A stretch of 64,000 bases of DNA from Epiperipatus broadwayi (GCA_028023455.1 JAQFVV010006309.1:1014511-1078510); one strand, 5' to 3'. Counted from the stretch's first letter, positions 47,201 through 59,585 are shown. The notes: a model not told the origin generated them from the letters alone. A program made the numbers and translations.

Positions 47201-48021
47201 TTGTTATTAATAAACTTGTATTCAATTATTAAAATTATTCCACTGAACTTAATTCTAAATGGTTTTTAGAATATTATATTTGCATCATCTCTTGATCACA
47301 ATAACAGTAATAGAGCTTATCTTCTCTGAGCTATATTCATACATAATGGTCTGATATATAAAAGGAGATGTATTTCAGTATTGTCCTAGTTTGGCACAAT
47401 GATTATATTCTTCAAAGCCCATGTACTACATCTCTATTAGAATTTAAATTATTGTTGGCCAGTACTCTAATGGTACTAAATGGTGAGAGCATTGATGATG
47501 ATGTTTAGCATGTTTTAACATCCCAGCATTATTGTTTTTATTATTATATATTTAGATGGATGAGCACTTAAATTGGTGCATCCAAATTATGTTTAAATAA
47601 TTGCCTCAAGCTGGCAATGGCTAAATAGTTAGCCTGGTCTACAGTAGATGCTTTGCAAATCCAATCACCAGATTGACTGTTGATTTATTTTATTATTGAT
47701 CATTCATGATGATGGATGATTTTTACTTATTTTTAAATCTGGTTGATTTATAGTTATAATTATAGTTACTTTAAGGAGTTAAGTGGGCTGATCTCTCAGA
47801 GAGTACTAATGAGCTCTTATGTTCTTATATCTTTTCATGATTAAACATTACTTATAAATATTTTGTGATATTAAATATTACTTTAATATCTTTGAACTTT
47901 AATATTAATATCTTGAATAGCTTACTTTATTATTTTAATTGAAATATCTTGTTTACTTGGAGTGGATGATGATTTTCCATCACTCCAGGTACAACCACCC
48001 TGGATTTTCCATCCTGTTATA
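44275..48021 (+). repeat. E2 3' LTR with nested fold-back SINE
   Basis: Starts TGTAACACTTC and ends TGTTATA. The first 1.2 kb aligns with the E3 solo LTR at 51020 onwards (gttgaaaggaaaagt, gaaataaacacagac, gatccagcag, tggagtttgga), confirming the true LTR start. Carries the insertion 45745-46548. Confidence 0.72.
45745..46548. mobile_element. Fold-back SINE insertion with 13-bp target duplication
   Basis: ACATGCAAAATCT flanks it on both sides (45732-45744, 46549-46561); the E2 5' LTR shows the uninterrupted site near 41850. The arms are long inverted copies of the tRNA-derived unit of 33487-34070 (centre near 46110-46125, with ggattcgaacc in the left arm as an inverted B box). Each arm includes a local tandem repeat of about 50 bases around 'gttagtaatatcacagcaaa'. 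The arms end gactatttccatcatc and gatgatggaaatagtc. Confidence 0.82.
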
Positions 48022-48255
48022 ATATATATATATATATTTAAAACTTACTTTCTGTTATATCTTTTCATTTTTTAAAATGTAATTAAAAAATTAAATTCAA
48101 TAAATGAAATTAGTCTAAAAAATAAAACTTTCCATCTTCAGATTCAAAATGGATTTTAATAAAAAATATTACTGTATATAGATGATATTTGTTGAAGCAT
48201 AACTTCAAACTTAAACATATTTTTTGAAGTATTAAAATTCAACTTTTAATTACAA

Positions 48256-48289
<34 letters not shown>

Positions 48290-48991
48290 TACTGAATTGT
48301 TTTTATTTTTAGTTGATTAATTTGCTGCTATAAAACCAATATATTCAAATGAAATCTAAGAGTAAAGGCTACACACTTATTAAAAAATAAATACTTAATT
48401 TTACAAAAAATAAATAATAAAAAGCTAAACAGATTAAGAAAGTTTATTCTTCTGTTTTTATGATGCAAATAAAAGTATGTTTCCCATCTACAAAAAATAC
48501 TTTCATCTTTTGCACATAATAAATACATTCTTCCTATTGATTTTAAATTATATTGTTTTTGATTCCCAATGGCTACTGACATCTAGATATTTTAATTAAC
48601 TTTCATATCTTATTGTTTAATCATACACACTCTTTTTCAAATTAAAATTTATACTGTCAAGTGATTGAAACTGACTGCTTTCAGTAAAGACACTTTATCA
48701 TTCATAGTGACATGACAGTTCTGTATGAAATTCAGTTAGTAGTCTAAATTTCTATCTTACTTTATAATTATAATTTTCTTTCTATTGATGTATCTATACA
48801 TACTAAGAAAGATCAGTCTGTTGTCATTTTTATTAGATCAATGATTTACATGATTGTAGAATACAATTTAGGAGTGTTTTAAATTAATTTGATTGATTAT
48901 ATATTTTCTTTTAACATAGTGTTTAATAATTATATATATACATGGACACTAATGCATAATGGTGAACTGAAATTTTAAAACAAATATTACA
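48022..48991. other. AT-rich DNA with (AAT)n microsatellite
   Basis: The (AT)n target run is at 48022-48038, and (AAT)n of about ten units lies at 48256-48286. The frame of 84 codons at 48328-48582 (minus) is unrecognised. Confidence 0.45.
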
Positions 48992-48999
48992 ATCTATTG

Positions 49000-49638
49000 C
49001 AGTGATCTTCAACTCTTGGTCCACAGACTGGTGCCGGCCGCAGAACTTTTTTGCCACTCTGCGTTAGACTGGCAGGATTGATCTTTAAATGAGGGGGAAT
49101 AAATTCAATTTGGTTAATGGAAAGCAATTATTATATGTAATCTTCTATTTGAATAGTTGAATATTATATGATATTCCAATTAAATGTTCCTATAAGAGTT
49201 TAAACTTTTAATTAATATAAACAATTTTATTTATTTTTTCATCTTATTTTTACCCAATTAAAAAAAAAGAAACAGAACAAAAACAAAATCTAATATATCA
49301 TACATAAATTAATTTGTTTTTCTAGTTATCACAGATGTTTATGGAGGGGAGGGGGTAGAATTAAATTTTTTATTACTTTTCTAAAAAAAATTCAAAATTA
49401 AAAAAAGTTTTTTATTATACAAACTCCATATATATAACTTCATTTTCTATATTTAATATTGTTGTTTTGATCAGTTATAACAATTATGCTCATCTAAGGC
49501 TAAGCAGTTTACATCTTTAAGAAAATTTATCTATAGACTTCTGCCAGTCTGTGAAACCTTATCCTTATTTTTGCTGGTCCATGAAACCTTATCCTTATTT
49601 TTACCAGTCCACAGGTGTGAAAAGGTTGAAGACCACTG
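49000..49638. mobile_element. Non-autonomous hAT element
   Basis: The left end CAGTGATCTTCAACTC and the right end read in reverse (CAGTGGTCTTCAACCTT) are inverted repeats of hAT type. Flanks ATCTATTG (48992-48999) and ATCTAATG (49639-49646) form an 8-bp duplication with one mismatch. 639 bp, no ORF. Confidence 0.82.
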
Positions 49639-49646
49639 ATCTAATG

Positions 49647-50865
49647 TATAAATTAAATTAATCATGATATCTAATATAATGTACAAAATTTTACATGCAA
49701 ATGAAAAATCATTCCTTTTTTCATTTGGTTGTAAAATTTAATATTATTTTAGATGGTGTTAGGTTGTACTGATATATATTGTAACCTTCATACCTGAGAT
49801 TATAGGCATTGCTTTAAATGCAAACAATTTTTTGTTGTTATGTATAACAAAATATTAAAGTCATGTATATAAATATATTTTATATGTGTTTTAAACTATT
49901 AAAAAAAAATATGTGTAAAGATAAAATGAATTATTATTTTATTCTTTTAAAAATAAAAAAAAATATTTTTTTTTCTTTTAAAACATAAATGTTGTTTGGT
50001 AACCAACAGAAGTTTTTGAAACTTGTCTGCTTTTCAAGAAACCAGGAAAAGAAATGTAATGCCACTTTGCTGTAATATCTCTTATTGTCAAAAAGTCAAT
50101 GGAATTTTATAAAGATTTTTAATTAATAACATATTTTATGGAGTAGAGAGGACCCTTTAGAATGCTTTCCCTGATCTTTCCAGTAATATACCTGAATATA
50201 GAGTTGTTGACAAAATTATGCTTTAAATTTTAATTTTTGTCTTGCCAATCTATACATCATCATTGAACATCAAAGAAATATCTCACATTTACTTGCTAAA
50301 GAAAGAAAAAAAACTAGTCATCTAAAGTTATTATTCTATGAAAACATATTTCTATAAATTTACCTGTGAATCTATTTATTTTAAAATGCTCAGAAGAAAA
50401 CTGCAATAGAAACTTTCAGAAGAAAACTGCATCAGAAGGAATAAAAGAAAGCTAAAATCTTATATTACCAGAAATCATTAAAATTCAAAGATAAATGATC
50501 ATGTTCCCACATTTAAAGATACAAAATGTGCATGTGATCTTACAAAGATGTTAAAGTAAAACAAATGAACTTTCTATAAATAGTCTCAAAGAGATTGACC
50601 ATTACAAAGATTTTTTACCTCTCATGTATTATCATATAATACTGTTCTTTTATTAAAGTTCTTGTTTAAATAAATTGGATTCTGTCACTCCAACATGTAC
50701 ACAGTTACATGTTGGCTGTCTTTAAATTCCCCTAGATGAAAATTTAAGTGCTGAATATTATTTTTTTATTATTATTTAATTATTAACTGAATTTATTACC
50801 AATCATTCAATTGGGCACTTACCATTACTATATATATTATATTCAATGTTTTCATGGTTGTATGA
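49647..50865. other. AT-rich DNA, no feature seen
   Basis: A short tandem 'cagaagaaaactgca' pair occurs at 50390-50430; otherwise nothing supportable. Confidence 0.45.
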
Positions 50866-51014
50866 TGTAAATAAATTATTTTTTAGGTAAAACCATGTAC
50901 TATTTTCTATTATATACTGATATTTTAATGAATTAGAATTCATCATTCATCGAAATATCAGTATATAATAGAAAATAATACATGGTTTTATCCAAAAAAT
51001 AATTTATTTATATA
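50866..51014. mobile_element. Palindromic MITE abutting E3
   Basis: The arms 50866-50926 and 50953-51014 (ataaattattttttaggt, aaaccatgtactatt, ttctattatatactgat) are nearly perfect inverted copies. The spacer is itself dyadic (aatgaattagaattcatcatt). It ends a few bases before the E3 LTR start. Confidence 0.72.
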
Positions 51015-51019
51015 CACAT

Positions 51020-53600
51020 TATAACAAGTCTGTTATATGGCACACAATAATATAATGTGTGTGCCCAAATATATATAAAGTTGAAAGGAAAAGTAGAAAT
51101 AAACACAGACAGAACTTTTGTAGATATTTTCTACATTTCACTAGGAATAATAACCATTATAAAGAATTAAATTGTTCTGTATTTAAAATAATATTTTATT
51201 ATAAAATTAAATATTTAAAAAGATCTGACAAATAAATTAATATTGAATTCTGATTTTGAAAATAAAAAAAAAGCATATATACTGATAATTGTAAAAATAT
51301 CTATTTTTAAAAATCATTTAATTTGCTTATATATAATTCTCTATTGAAGTAAAAAATATGTAGATCATACCTTTGGTCAAATTCCAAAGGATTAAGGTTA
51401 ATTGAAATCAACTTTTTCCGATCATACTTTTGATAAAACTTCAACCTTGTTTTCAAAAGGATTAGGCATATTGAAAACAGTCTGCAATGTGTTTTTATCA
51501 TGTAGCAATCTAAGATTATAAAATGAGCTGATGATAAGATTTTTTCAGTCTGGCTTATTGTTTTTGAACAATATAGTTCCTAATTTTTGAGAGGTTTGGC
51601 TTGCAGTTTTTGTAAGAGTTGGACAGAAGAGTCTGGTTTTTAGTTTTTGAGAAGTGATTGGCTGAGCTGCAAAGTTGGTGTTAGTTGGCCAGAGAGATGG
51701 CTGAGATTTATATAAAACTTCATATGATGTAACTGAAGTTAATACAGGAGATCCAGCAGCAGTCTAAAGTTCAATAGTGGAGTTTGGATTCACATGGAGA
51801 AAAATGACCCACTTCTTTGTGTTGAAATTCATAGCCTTAAAATTGTTCTGAAAAAGTTTTCTGGCCTAAAGCTCATCAAGTCCTAGATTAAATAAAGCTC
51901 ATGGCATGCAACAAATTACTTGAATGTCTTTTCAGATGCTGACATTTTACCTGGATTATACTTTTCCTGATGATAACAATCACCAAAACCAAGTTCACCA
52001 AGAGGAAACTTCCAGATTGCCCAGGGAACCCAGCTTGCTTAAGAAGTAGTTATACATATGCTGCTGTATCTATATATAGAGAAGCACAGAGAAATGTATA
52101 TACAAAAGTGAGTTGTTTTTAAATAATTAATTTAAAAGACATTTTAAAATTTCTATAATGTAAACTTAAAGACATTGACAGTTAATCAAAACAGTTACTG
52201 GTTGAAAACTGATTTCATTTCTTTTTTTAAAAGAAAAAAGTACCATAAACTATTATGATAGAATTTGATAACTGATTTTTTTTATTCATACACATGTATA
52301 TGTGTGAAATTAATGTATTTTAATAAAGAAAGCAAATATAATATTATTACTGTTAAATTAAAATATGGTGTAAACATCAGTGTGCAAATACATGCACACA
52401 TATGTGTAAAATTTTAAACATTTATAGTATTTTATACAAGTGAAAAGTTTAATCATGTATTTATTATTTTATATGACAATTGTAGTATAAGTCAGTTGTA
52501 CTACATATTTATGTGTGGTATATATGTCAATGCTTGTCAAATAGAACATATATGTAAAATTTAATCATTTTTTATTATTGAATATCAATTGAAATATATT
52601 AATTGTATATTATAAATTGCATTTCTGTGCAGACATATATGTATGTAAACCAACATATAATAACTTGAATTTTGTATTAATCACACATATATAAATCACA
52701 ATGTGATAATTTGTTATTATTGTATGGTAATCAAAATCGGAAGGCTTAACTGATATGCATAACCTTATTCCAGATCTTAATATCATTTTTTATTGTTAAT
52801 AAACTTGTACTCAATTGTTAAAAATTGTATTGCATCATCTCTTGGCCACCATGACTATAATAGAGCACATGTTCTCTGAGCTAAATTTGAGTATAATGGA
52901 TGAATATATAAATGGGAATGTATATTAGTGCTTTTGGGCATCCAGTGATGATTAATCATCATCCTGGTTGGCACAAAAGAGAATACTCTTTAAAGCAGAA
53001 TGCACTACATTTTTAATTTAGTCTTAATAGAAATGAAGTTTATTGTTGGATAGTGCATTAATGGCACTAAGTGGCCAGAGCATTGAAGATGATCAACATG
53101 TTTAATGTCCCAACATTATTGTTTAGATTTTTTTCTAGATTATGTATTCTGATGGATTAGCACTTAAGCGGTATATCCAAGTAATGTTTAAATAATTGCT
53201 CAAGCTGACAAAGGCTAAATAGTTGGCCAGCCCCATTTCCAACCCAGTCATATGATGAATTGTTGATTTATTCTGATTTATTGTACTGATGTATTTTGGT
53301 TGATCATTCATGATGATGAATGGTTTATTTTGATTATTACTTACTTATTTATAATGCTGTTTGATGTATAATTATACTTTTAGTTGCTCTGACTAGTGTC
53401 TAATTGGTCTCTCAGAGATCTTTTTTGGTCTCATGCTCTCTTAATATATAAAAATTTATATATTTTGTGGTATTAATCATTCCTTTAATATCATTACTGT
53501 AAATTTTTATATTTATATTTTAAACTGAAGTTGATGATGATTTTGGCATCACACCATGTTCACTCCATCTTTCCATTTTCATTACCTCCATTGTGTTACA
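51020..53600 (+). repeat. E3: solo LTR of the E2 family
   Basis: 51020 onwards aligns with the E2 3' LTR start (TATAAC here for TGTAAC), and the end GTGTTACA precedes (AT)n at 53601. No interior or second LTR adjoins, so a solo LTR left by recombination is the simplest reading. Length 2.58 kb without the nested insertions seen in E2. Confidence 0.68.
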
Positions 53601-54459
53601 ATATATATATATATTACAAGAAAATAAAGTCATATATTATGTGACTTAATTTAATAAGCTTGTCATTAAATAATATATTGTAACCGGACCCATCCAACCC
53701 TTTTATTACTTCAGTTGTAACAATTTCCTGATGAGTATGTTGCAGGAAGGAACTATTGATTGGCATTCCCCAATGCAGATGTTAACCCCCCCCCTACAAC
53801 AATATTTCCTGCTCATCAGAGGATGTAGCACCATAGAGGCTGGAAGCATCTAGACATTTATATGTTTGGTTTTCCAAATGGCGCCACTAGAGTTCCATCT
53901 CACTACAACCTGACTTACTTGGGTCTAGTTATGCCAGATGTAGTTCAGGAAGCATGAGATTCTAATGAACAAGTGCAATGAATGATGAGTGATGCAATAA
54001 CAAAAAAAAGAATTGAACAACTAGATAACTAAAGTTAATTTTAGGTAACAACAATTTTATTTAACAAATTCATGTGCAAGTCCTTCTAACAAAGTTCATT
54101 CATATCCATGTGATGACTCATTTTCAGTTCATTTATGAAAAGGTTAGAAGCAGTTTGTTGATCAATAGTTCATTTGCAATTCATTTTAATAAAGTTCATC
54201 CTTCATTTCAAATAAAGGCTCATTTTGATTTATCTTAGGTAAAGAATTCAAAGGGTCTTTTATCTAGTAGACGTCTACCAATACTGCATGACTATTTTGC
54301 CACTCTTTATTCCATATCTGTACATCCCTTTTAGGTAGGTAAACAAATAAGATGAGCTATTCCAGATCTGTAAGGTTTCTATAATTCAGTCAAGTATCAA
54401 TGTACATTGGTGCTCATAAGTTTCATTATTTTCTTTGTATACAATCAAGATTCATGTAA

Positions 54460-54830
54460 GTATTAAGCATTTGTAATTTTATATCAATATGCAGGTAAGC
54501 ATTTAGAGTCCATATAGTATTTCATTAAATTTATCAAATCCAGTAATGTGGTTTAAATTACTCCCACAAAATCAATATTCAGGTAAGCATTAAGCATTGG
54601 CCATTTTACATTAATATGCAGGTAAGCATTTAGAGTCCATATAGTATTTCATTAAATTTATCAAATCCAGTAATGTGGTTTAAATTACTCCCACAAAATC
54701 AATATTCAGGTAAGTATTAAGCATTTGTAATTTTATATCAATATGCAGGTAAGCATTTAGAGTCCATATAGTATTTCATTAAATTTATCAAATCAGGTAG
54801 TGTAAAGAATTCAGGGTTTGTGGACTTTTC
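54460..54830. repeat. 126-bp tandem repeat in left E4 LTR (3 units)
   Basis: Each unit runs through 'atatgcaggtaagcatttag', 'tccatatagtatttcattaa', 'atccagtaatgtggtttaaa' and 'aaatcaatattcaggtaag'. Plus-strand CAGGTAAG occurs twice per unit and matches a splice-donor consensus, though on the antisense strand of E4. Confidence 0.8.
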
Positions 54831-55563
54831 ATAATCCAGTCAGTGTAAATGTGCATCTATGTGCATAAGTTTCATTACTTTCTTCACATAATACCAATAT
54901 GCAGGTAAGCATTTATAATCCATATAGTATTTCATTGTTTTATTTATATACCATTGAGGTGCCTATAAGCATTTGTAATTTTTATTTAATGATATAGCAT
55001 AACCATTATTATTTGGTCTGCCACAGATGTATATCTCTTCATATACATTGATCAGTAGCTGCATTTATTTATTAGCCAGTTAGAGTTTTATGTAATAGCT
55101 CAGTATTTCTGACTCTTCTAGGTATATTTATTTGTAAATCAATAAGTATTCGTTTATTTTAATTCAAATGTAATCTGTAGGTGAGAAGTCAATCCTTATT
55201 AAAAATGCCTTTTGATTATAGATATCTTTAATATTTATACTTTATCATTAACGAAACGTATTTCATATAAGTCATTTTAAGACAGCTGTTTGTTTTGTAT
55301 TTTATTTTTATAAACACGTATCAATATTGAATAAAATGCCTTTTGATTATAAATATTTTTAATATTTATCATTAATAAAACGTATTTTCACATAACTAAA
55401 TTTGTTCATAATTTTCTTTTTCTTTTTTTAGAAAGATGTTTTGTTTTATCTTTTATAAACACATATAAATATTGAAAAAATAAAATAAAATCATTACAAG
55501 TATTCGTTTTTTACTTTATTTTAATTCAAATGTATCTGTAGATAAGAAGTCAATCCTTATTAA

Positions 55564-56310
55564 CCCTTTTCCCGCGTCCGACGAGGCTCCTCGTCGACAT
55601 CTGAAATCACTCTAACTCAGCCCGTTTTCATACGAAAAAATTCGTTAAATACATATTGAATTCGTTTTTAAAAGTTCTGTACGATGGTGACATCTTCCGA
55701 TTTATTTTAGAAGTAAAAAATAGAAAAAAAACGCATTTAAACCTAAACAAAGAAGGAACATTATTTGTGATTGGTTCTTAGCATGCTCTCAGCCGAAAAA
55801 GACATTCTGATTGGCTGGAAAGAACAAAGAAACTGCCTGATCAAAGAAAATAAAGAAAAACGCTGAGATTTTCATTTCGAATACGATTTAAATTATTATT
55901 AAATAATATTTATGGAAATTAAACATAATTTTCAGAGAGAATAATAAAAAAACAAAATTATTTTCGAAAAATATTGAAGATTTTAGTACAAATATTGAAG
56001 TTGTAATAAAAAGAAATATTTACTTTTCTATAACGTAAAAGTCGATCTTTTTGTTTACATTATAACTTTTATGTTGCCGATATTGAATATCTTAGAATAA
56101 ATAAATAGCAATTTATTTTTGAAAGAACTTTCGTTGTCTTCACAACCTTAAAAATTAATTATATACTTTTTATAAACGTATCTGAGTTGAATTTAATATT
56201 ATAGGCGAATATGTTTTAACAATAGGCTTTGTCTTCAGTTTGTGAGTTGGCCAATTAAAAGATTTGATTTTTATCTGATACAACCAATGATAAAATTAGC
56301 GGTTTAAGGG
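55564..56310. mobile_element. piggyBac-type MITE (TTAA duplication) in left E4 LTR
   Basis: TTAA at 55560-55563 and 56311-56314; ends CCCTTTTCCCGC and GCGGTTTAAGGG. The right LTR shows the empty site ccttaTTAAaaatgcc at about 61600. A subterminal perfect hairpin CGACGAGG/CCTCGTCG lies at 55579-55596. CpG density is unusually high for this window. Related to 41040-41790 in reverse orientation. Confidence 0.82.
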
Positions 56311-57276
56311 TTAAAATGCCTTTTGATTATAGATATTTTTAATATTTATCATTTACAATTTATTATTAACAGAACATATTTTTACACAGCTGTTTTTAGT
56401 AATAATTCTTTTTTATTTATTTATTTATAATAAAGACGTTTTGTCTTTTACAAACGCACATAGTATTGAATATTTTTATAAAATCATTACCTTCATTTAT
56501 CCAGTTTGTCCCTTCAAAAAGGGGCATCGCATTTCAGCTGAATGGCATTATCTCCTTTCTATGATGTCTATCCAGGCAAATCTTGGAAAATCATGGCTTA
56601 GAATGAAGAGGAAAAGCTGTTATGTTAGCCCTCCATCATTATGTTTTCCTTAATAATGTTTTCTTTTTCCATATTATTAACAGTGGTTCTTTAACTGCTA
56701 CTTGAAAAATATCTCTTTGCAAAAAAAAAAGACTATTTGTTCTCCTAAAAATCTCTTTGAAGAAACTTTTTAAAAATCTGCTCTGAACTTAACTTGCAAC
56801 TTGACTATATATATAGGATTCTTGGACTGATTAAACAGTTCAGCCCACATATCCTAGTCATCCCACAGCTCTCATTTAAGTTTGATTGCCTTTCTCTTCA
56901 TAATGATTGGATAATCTACTTTTTTAGCAGGATAGATAAGAAAGCATGAAGATTAAGCCATGTTTTTCAATTTATTAACTTTGCCTCAAGTGATTATTAC
57001 ACTTTATTCAAAAACATCCAAAAATTGAAAATAATCAATTTAATACATGCCAGCTTTAAATAAATACGAGTGATATATTTAAATTATATCGTAATCCAAA
57101 ACTATAAAATCAATAATGATTTATCTTTATTATTTTCTTTTCTCAATTATAGAAAATAATGATTTTCTTGTAACGTCATAAACTAAACTTTTTTTTATAC
57201 ATCTGCTGTTTTTTAAGGTGGGAGGGTAAAATAGTTTTTAGAATAAATACACAGATGAAACAGCATTCTTGTTTCA

Positions 57277-57288
57277 TTACTCCTGACC
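57277..57288 (-). other. E4 polypurine tract
   Basis: Minus strand GGTCAGGAGTAA directly precedes the TGAAACAAG start of the 3' LTR. Confidence 0.6.
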
Positions 57289-57868
57289 AAATTTTGGGAT
57301 GAAATCACCTGGAAGTACGATTTTATTCCACATATTATACACTTCATCTCTCATTACTGCATCTCTTCTGGTTTTATATGTGCTAATGAAATAGGTAAGA
57401 TGAGCTGGAAAAGTGAATACATGAACTGTAGCCTCCAATGCCAGAATAAGTAGATGGCCAAGCACAAACTACCAGTACACACTGCCCCATGATGTCACGA
57501 GAAAATACCTCATTTTTAAGCACTACCTCTCTTGTACCTAGAAGGATCATCCAACTAAGAGTAGGAGCCAGAAAAAAACAATTTGGTACTCAGCCAACCC
57601 TGCTCAACTTCTGTGAGTCTTAGGGGCTTATTCATTTGGTCTATTCATGAGACCAAGGCCTATGCATGAGGCCTATATATACACACTGTGGACTACTCTC
57701 GGAGCTCTGCATCCAGGTCTGGATAGTGCCGAGCATATACTTTGAGCATCATAAACACAATGCATCCAAGCAGCTCTGCTCAATCATCCACCCACCTCAA
57801 CATTAAAAACACAAGTTCATGCATCACTACATCACACTCACAAACTTTTTCCATCAGCTTTCTCTATT
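57289..57868 (-). other. E4 3' non-coding interior
   Basis: Between the coding region and the polypurine tract; GC-richer than the surroundings. Contains one copy of the hairpin module. The 62-codon frame at 57277-57465 is unrecognised. Confidence 0.5.
57598..57627 (-). ncRNA. RNA hairpin module, E4 copy
   Basis: On the minus strand: GCCC-CTAAGA-CTC, a nine-base loop, GAG-CA-GGG(T). Same lower stem, CTAAGA/CA internal loop and CTC/GAG upper stem as in E1, although E4 is otherwise a different family. Here it lies near the 3' end rather than in the leader. Confidence 0.5.
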
Positions 57869-59342
57869 TTATTGTTCTGAATTATAACTACGCTTTGGTT
57901 TAGGAGACTGAGGATCATGATCAGTTCTCCTATAATACTCTTCTGTATTATGAGGTGACACACTTCTGGATCGTCTTTTTGTTGGGAGTTTCTCATGCTC
58001 AACATCACTGTGGTGGCTTGCTTCTTCACTTCCATATTTTCTTTGGAGATCCTTGTTACTGCTTGATCTTCTAACTACATGGGTCTGATATGGACCATGA
58101 AGACCATCTGTGGATTTTCTCCTGTTCCTCTTCCATGGTGGTACATCATTTTTAGGAATACATAAAAGTTTATTTTTAAATGGTTTTTCCATCCTAGTAA
58201 TTATTTTTTTTGTATTTACATAAGTTTCTTGTTGCTTAATTTTTTTCACACTTATAAATCCTGAGTTTTCATATTCTTTTTGGTGTCTTTTCCTGCATCA
58301 GCAAGTATATTTTTAATAACTGTCTTTGTAATTTTCTTTATACTCAATTTCTGATTTGAGTTTATTGAGCTTTTGTTTATGTTTTCTATATATGGCTGAA
58401 AACTAACACACTTTTCTTTCAGCTTTATGGTTTCTCTTTCTACCTCTGTTACTGTTTCAGAGCATATATCAGACAATTTTTCTGAAATATTTTCTTCTAT
58501 ATTGGGCAATTCCTTAGTTATATGAGAATTAAGTTTTTGATTATGTTCATTTTCATGTTTTTCATCTTGTTGCAGATCAGAAGATTTTAATTTTGCTTTA
58601 TTAGATTCATTTTCATCCATTTGAAACTCTTTTACTGTGTTTGATACTATTTCACTCTCAGCTTCCGTATATACTGTTTCTTTTTTTCAATTTTAAAGAG
58701 ATATTCCACAATTAGAAGTTTCCCCAAAGGTGGACTGACAATTTCAATATTACCCTTTGTAATTTCAATTGCTTCCTTTTTAACAATCTCAAATTTTGCT
58801 TCATCAGTAATAGGATATTCAATTTGTGATTCCTTTAAAATATCTTTGGCTGGAAATTCCAAAGATTCTTTCTCATCCAATTTTTTGGACTGAGTTATTT
58901 CTTTTATCAACTGGTTGAACTTTTCATTTTGGCTTTCAGTTATTTCTCTGATTTGTTCTTTCAATTCTCTTTTGTCTTCTTCTCTCTGTTCTTCTCTTTT
59001 CTTGTTGTTTTCTTCTCTCTGTTCATCTCTTTTCTTGTTTTCTTTTTCTCTGTGTTCACCATATTCTTTTTTCTCTTCCTCTCTTTTCTTGTTGTCTTCT
59101 CTTTCTTTATCTCTTTTCTTGTTATCTTCCTCTCTTTTCTTATTGTCTTCTCTCTGTTCCTATCTTTTCTTGTTATCTTCGCTCTGTTCATCTCTTTTCT
59201 TGTTATCTTCTCTCTGTTCATCTCTTTTCTTGTTATCTTCTTCTCTCTGTTCTTTCTGTTCTTTGCTAATTTCTTTTATCATTTCCATTAACTGGGCTAA
59301 CATGGCCATCTTTTCTGTTTTCTGAGATTCTATGTTCACCAT
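57869..59342 (-). pseudogene. E4 Gag-like coiled-coil gene, broken into three frames
   Basis: The start ATG is at 59342. Block A (59342-58647) is one frame with a single TAG at 59162-59160. It opens MVNIESQKTEKMAMLAQLM, has arrays of EQREDNKKRD-type blocks (about 59250-58970), then an acidic/basic helical region. Block B (about 58680-58252) is in the -1 frame and is rich in Glu, Lys and Asn. Block C (about 58300-57869) is again -1 and ends in a basic arginine/serine stretch (RRSRSVSPH, SPKPKRSYNSEQ) that could bind RNA. No CCHC, protease or RT. By position (PBS upstream, polypurine tract downstream) it corresponds to the E1 ORF, and both have an N-terminal repeat-built coiled coil. Homopolymer and repeat slippage could explain the breaks. 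Confidence 0.6.
58680..58686 (-). promoter_or_regulatory. Candidate -1 frameshift heptamer A AAA AAG
   Basis: On the minus strand the block A frame reads GAA AAA AAG AAA, so the heptamer sits in the phase required for -1 slippage, and the -1 frame is exactly the one that opens block B. The zero frame stops about 11 codons later (58647). A plain one-base change in the seven-A run would look the same. I see no obvious downstream stem. Confidence 0.35.
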
Positions 59343-59585
59343 TTTTCCTTTGTTTTCTGGCTTAATAAGCTTCTCTCTCCATCCACACCATGACCTAACT
59401 CCAAGTCTTTGTTATGCCTGTTTTATTCTTTATCTACCATTTATGCCATTCATTTTTATGATGTTTTTCTTTTAAAATTTTATTTTTCCACCCTTTTTTG
59501 AATAAATCACATCACTGTATCATATGCACTGCTCATATCACAGAATCATGATCTGCTTATGCCTATGGATAGGCTAGCTAGATAA
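59343..59585 (-). other. E4 leader
   Basis: About 240 bases between PBS and ATG, far shorter than in E1. No hairpin module is seen here. Confidence 0.5.

Larger units (their letters stand above)
40850..48021 (+). mobile_element. E2: older large-LTR element, related to E1, ORF lost
   Basis: Left copy 40850-43380 and right copy 44275-48021 are diverged direct repeats (shared 'gaattaattcatgga', 'aacagtgacctgttaa', 'tggccagtactctaatgg', 'ggatgagcacttaa', 'ttgcctcaagctgg'). The interior of about 0.9 kb starts with two PBS-like copies, continues with DNA homologous to the E1 leader including the hairpin module, and passes directly to a polypurine tract. No Gag-like ORF remains. The right LTR ends TGTTATA (decayed TTACA) before an ATAT run. 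The left LTR lacks the first 1.2 kb of the right one, so its start is truncated or replaced. Confidence 0.72.
53679..57276 (-). repeat. E4 3' LTR (left copy, 3,598 bp)
   Basis: Contains three units of a roughly 126-bp tandem repeat (54460-54800) against four in the other LTR, and the TTAA MITE at 55564-56310, which the other LTR lacks. Confidence 0.82.

Noticed and set aside
53720-53765. Hammerhead ribozyme suggested by CCTGATGAG in the E4 LTR (also about 59655, 45119 and 51967)
   Set aside because: The conserved GAAA after a short stem II is missing in each case.
58915-59325. Ser/Leu/Phe-rich plus-strand frames opposite the E4 repeats
   Set aside because: Antisense of a lysine/glutamate repeat array; no independent support.
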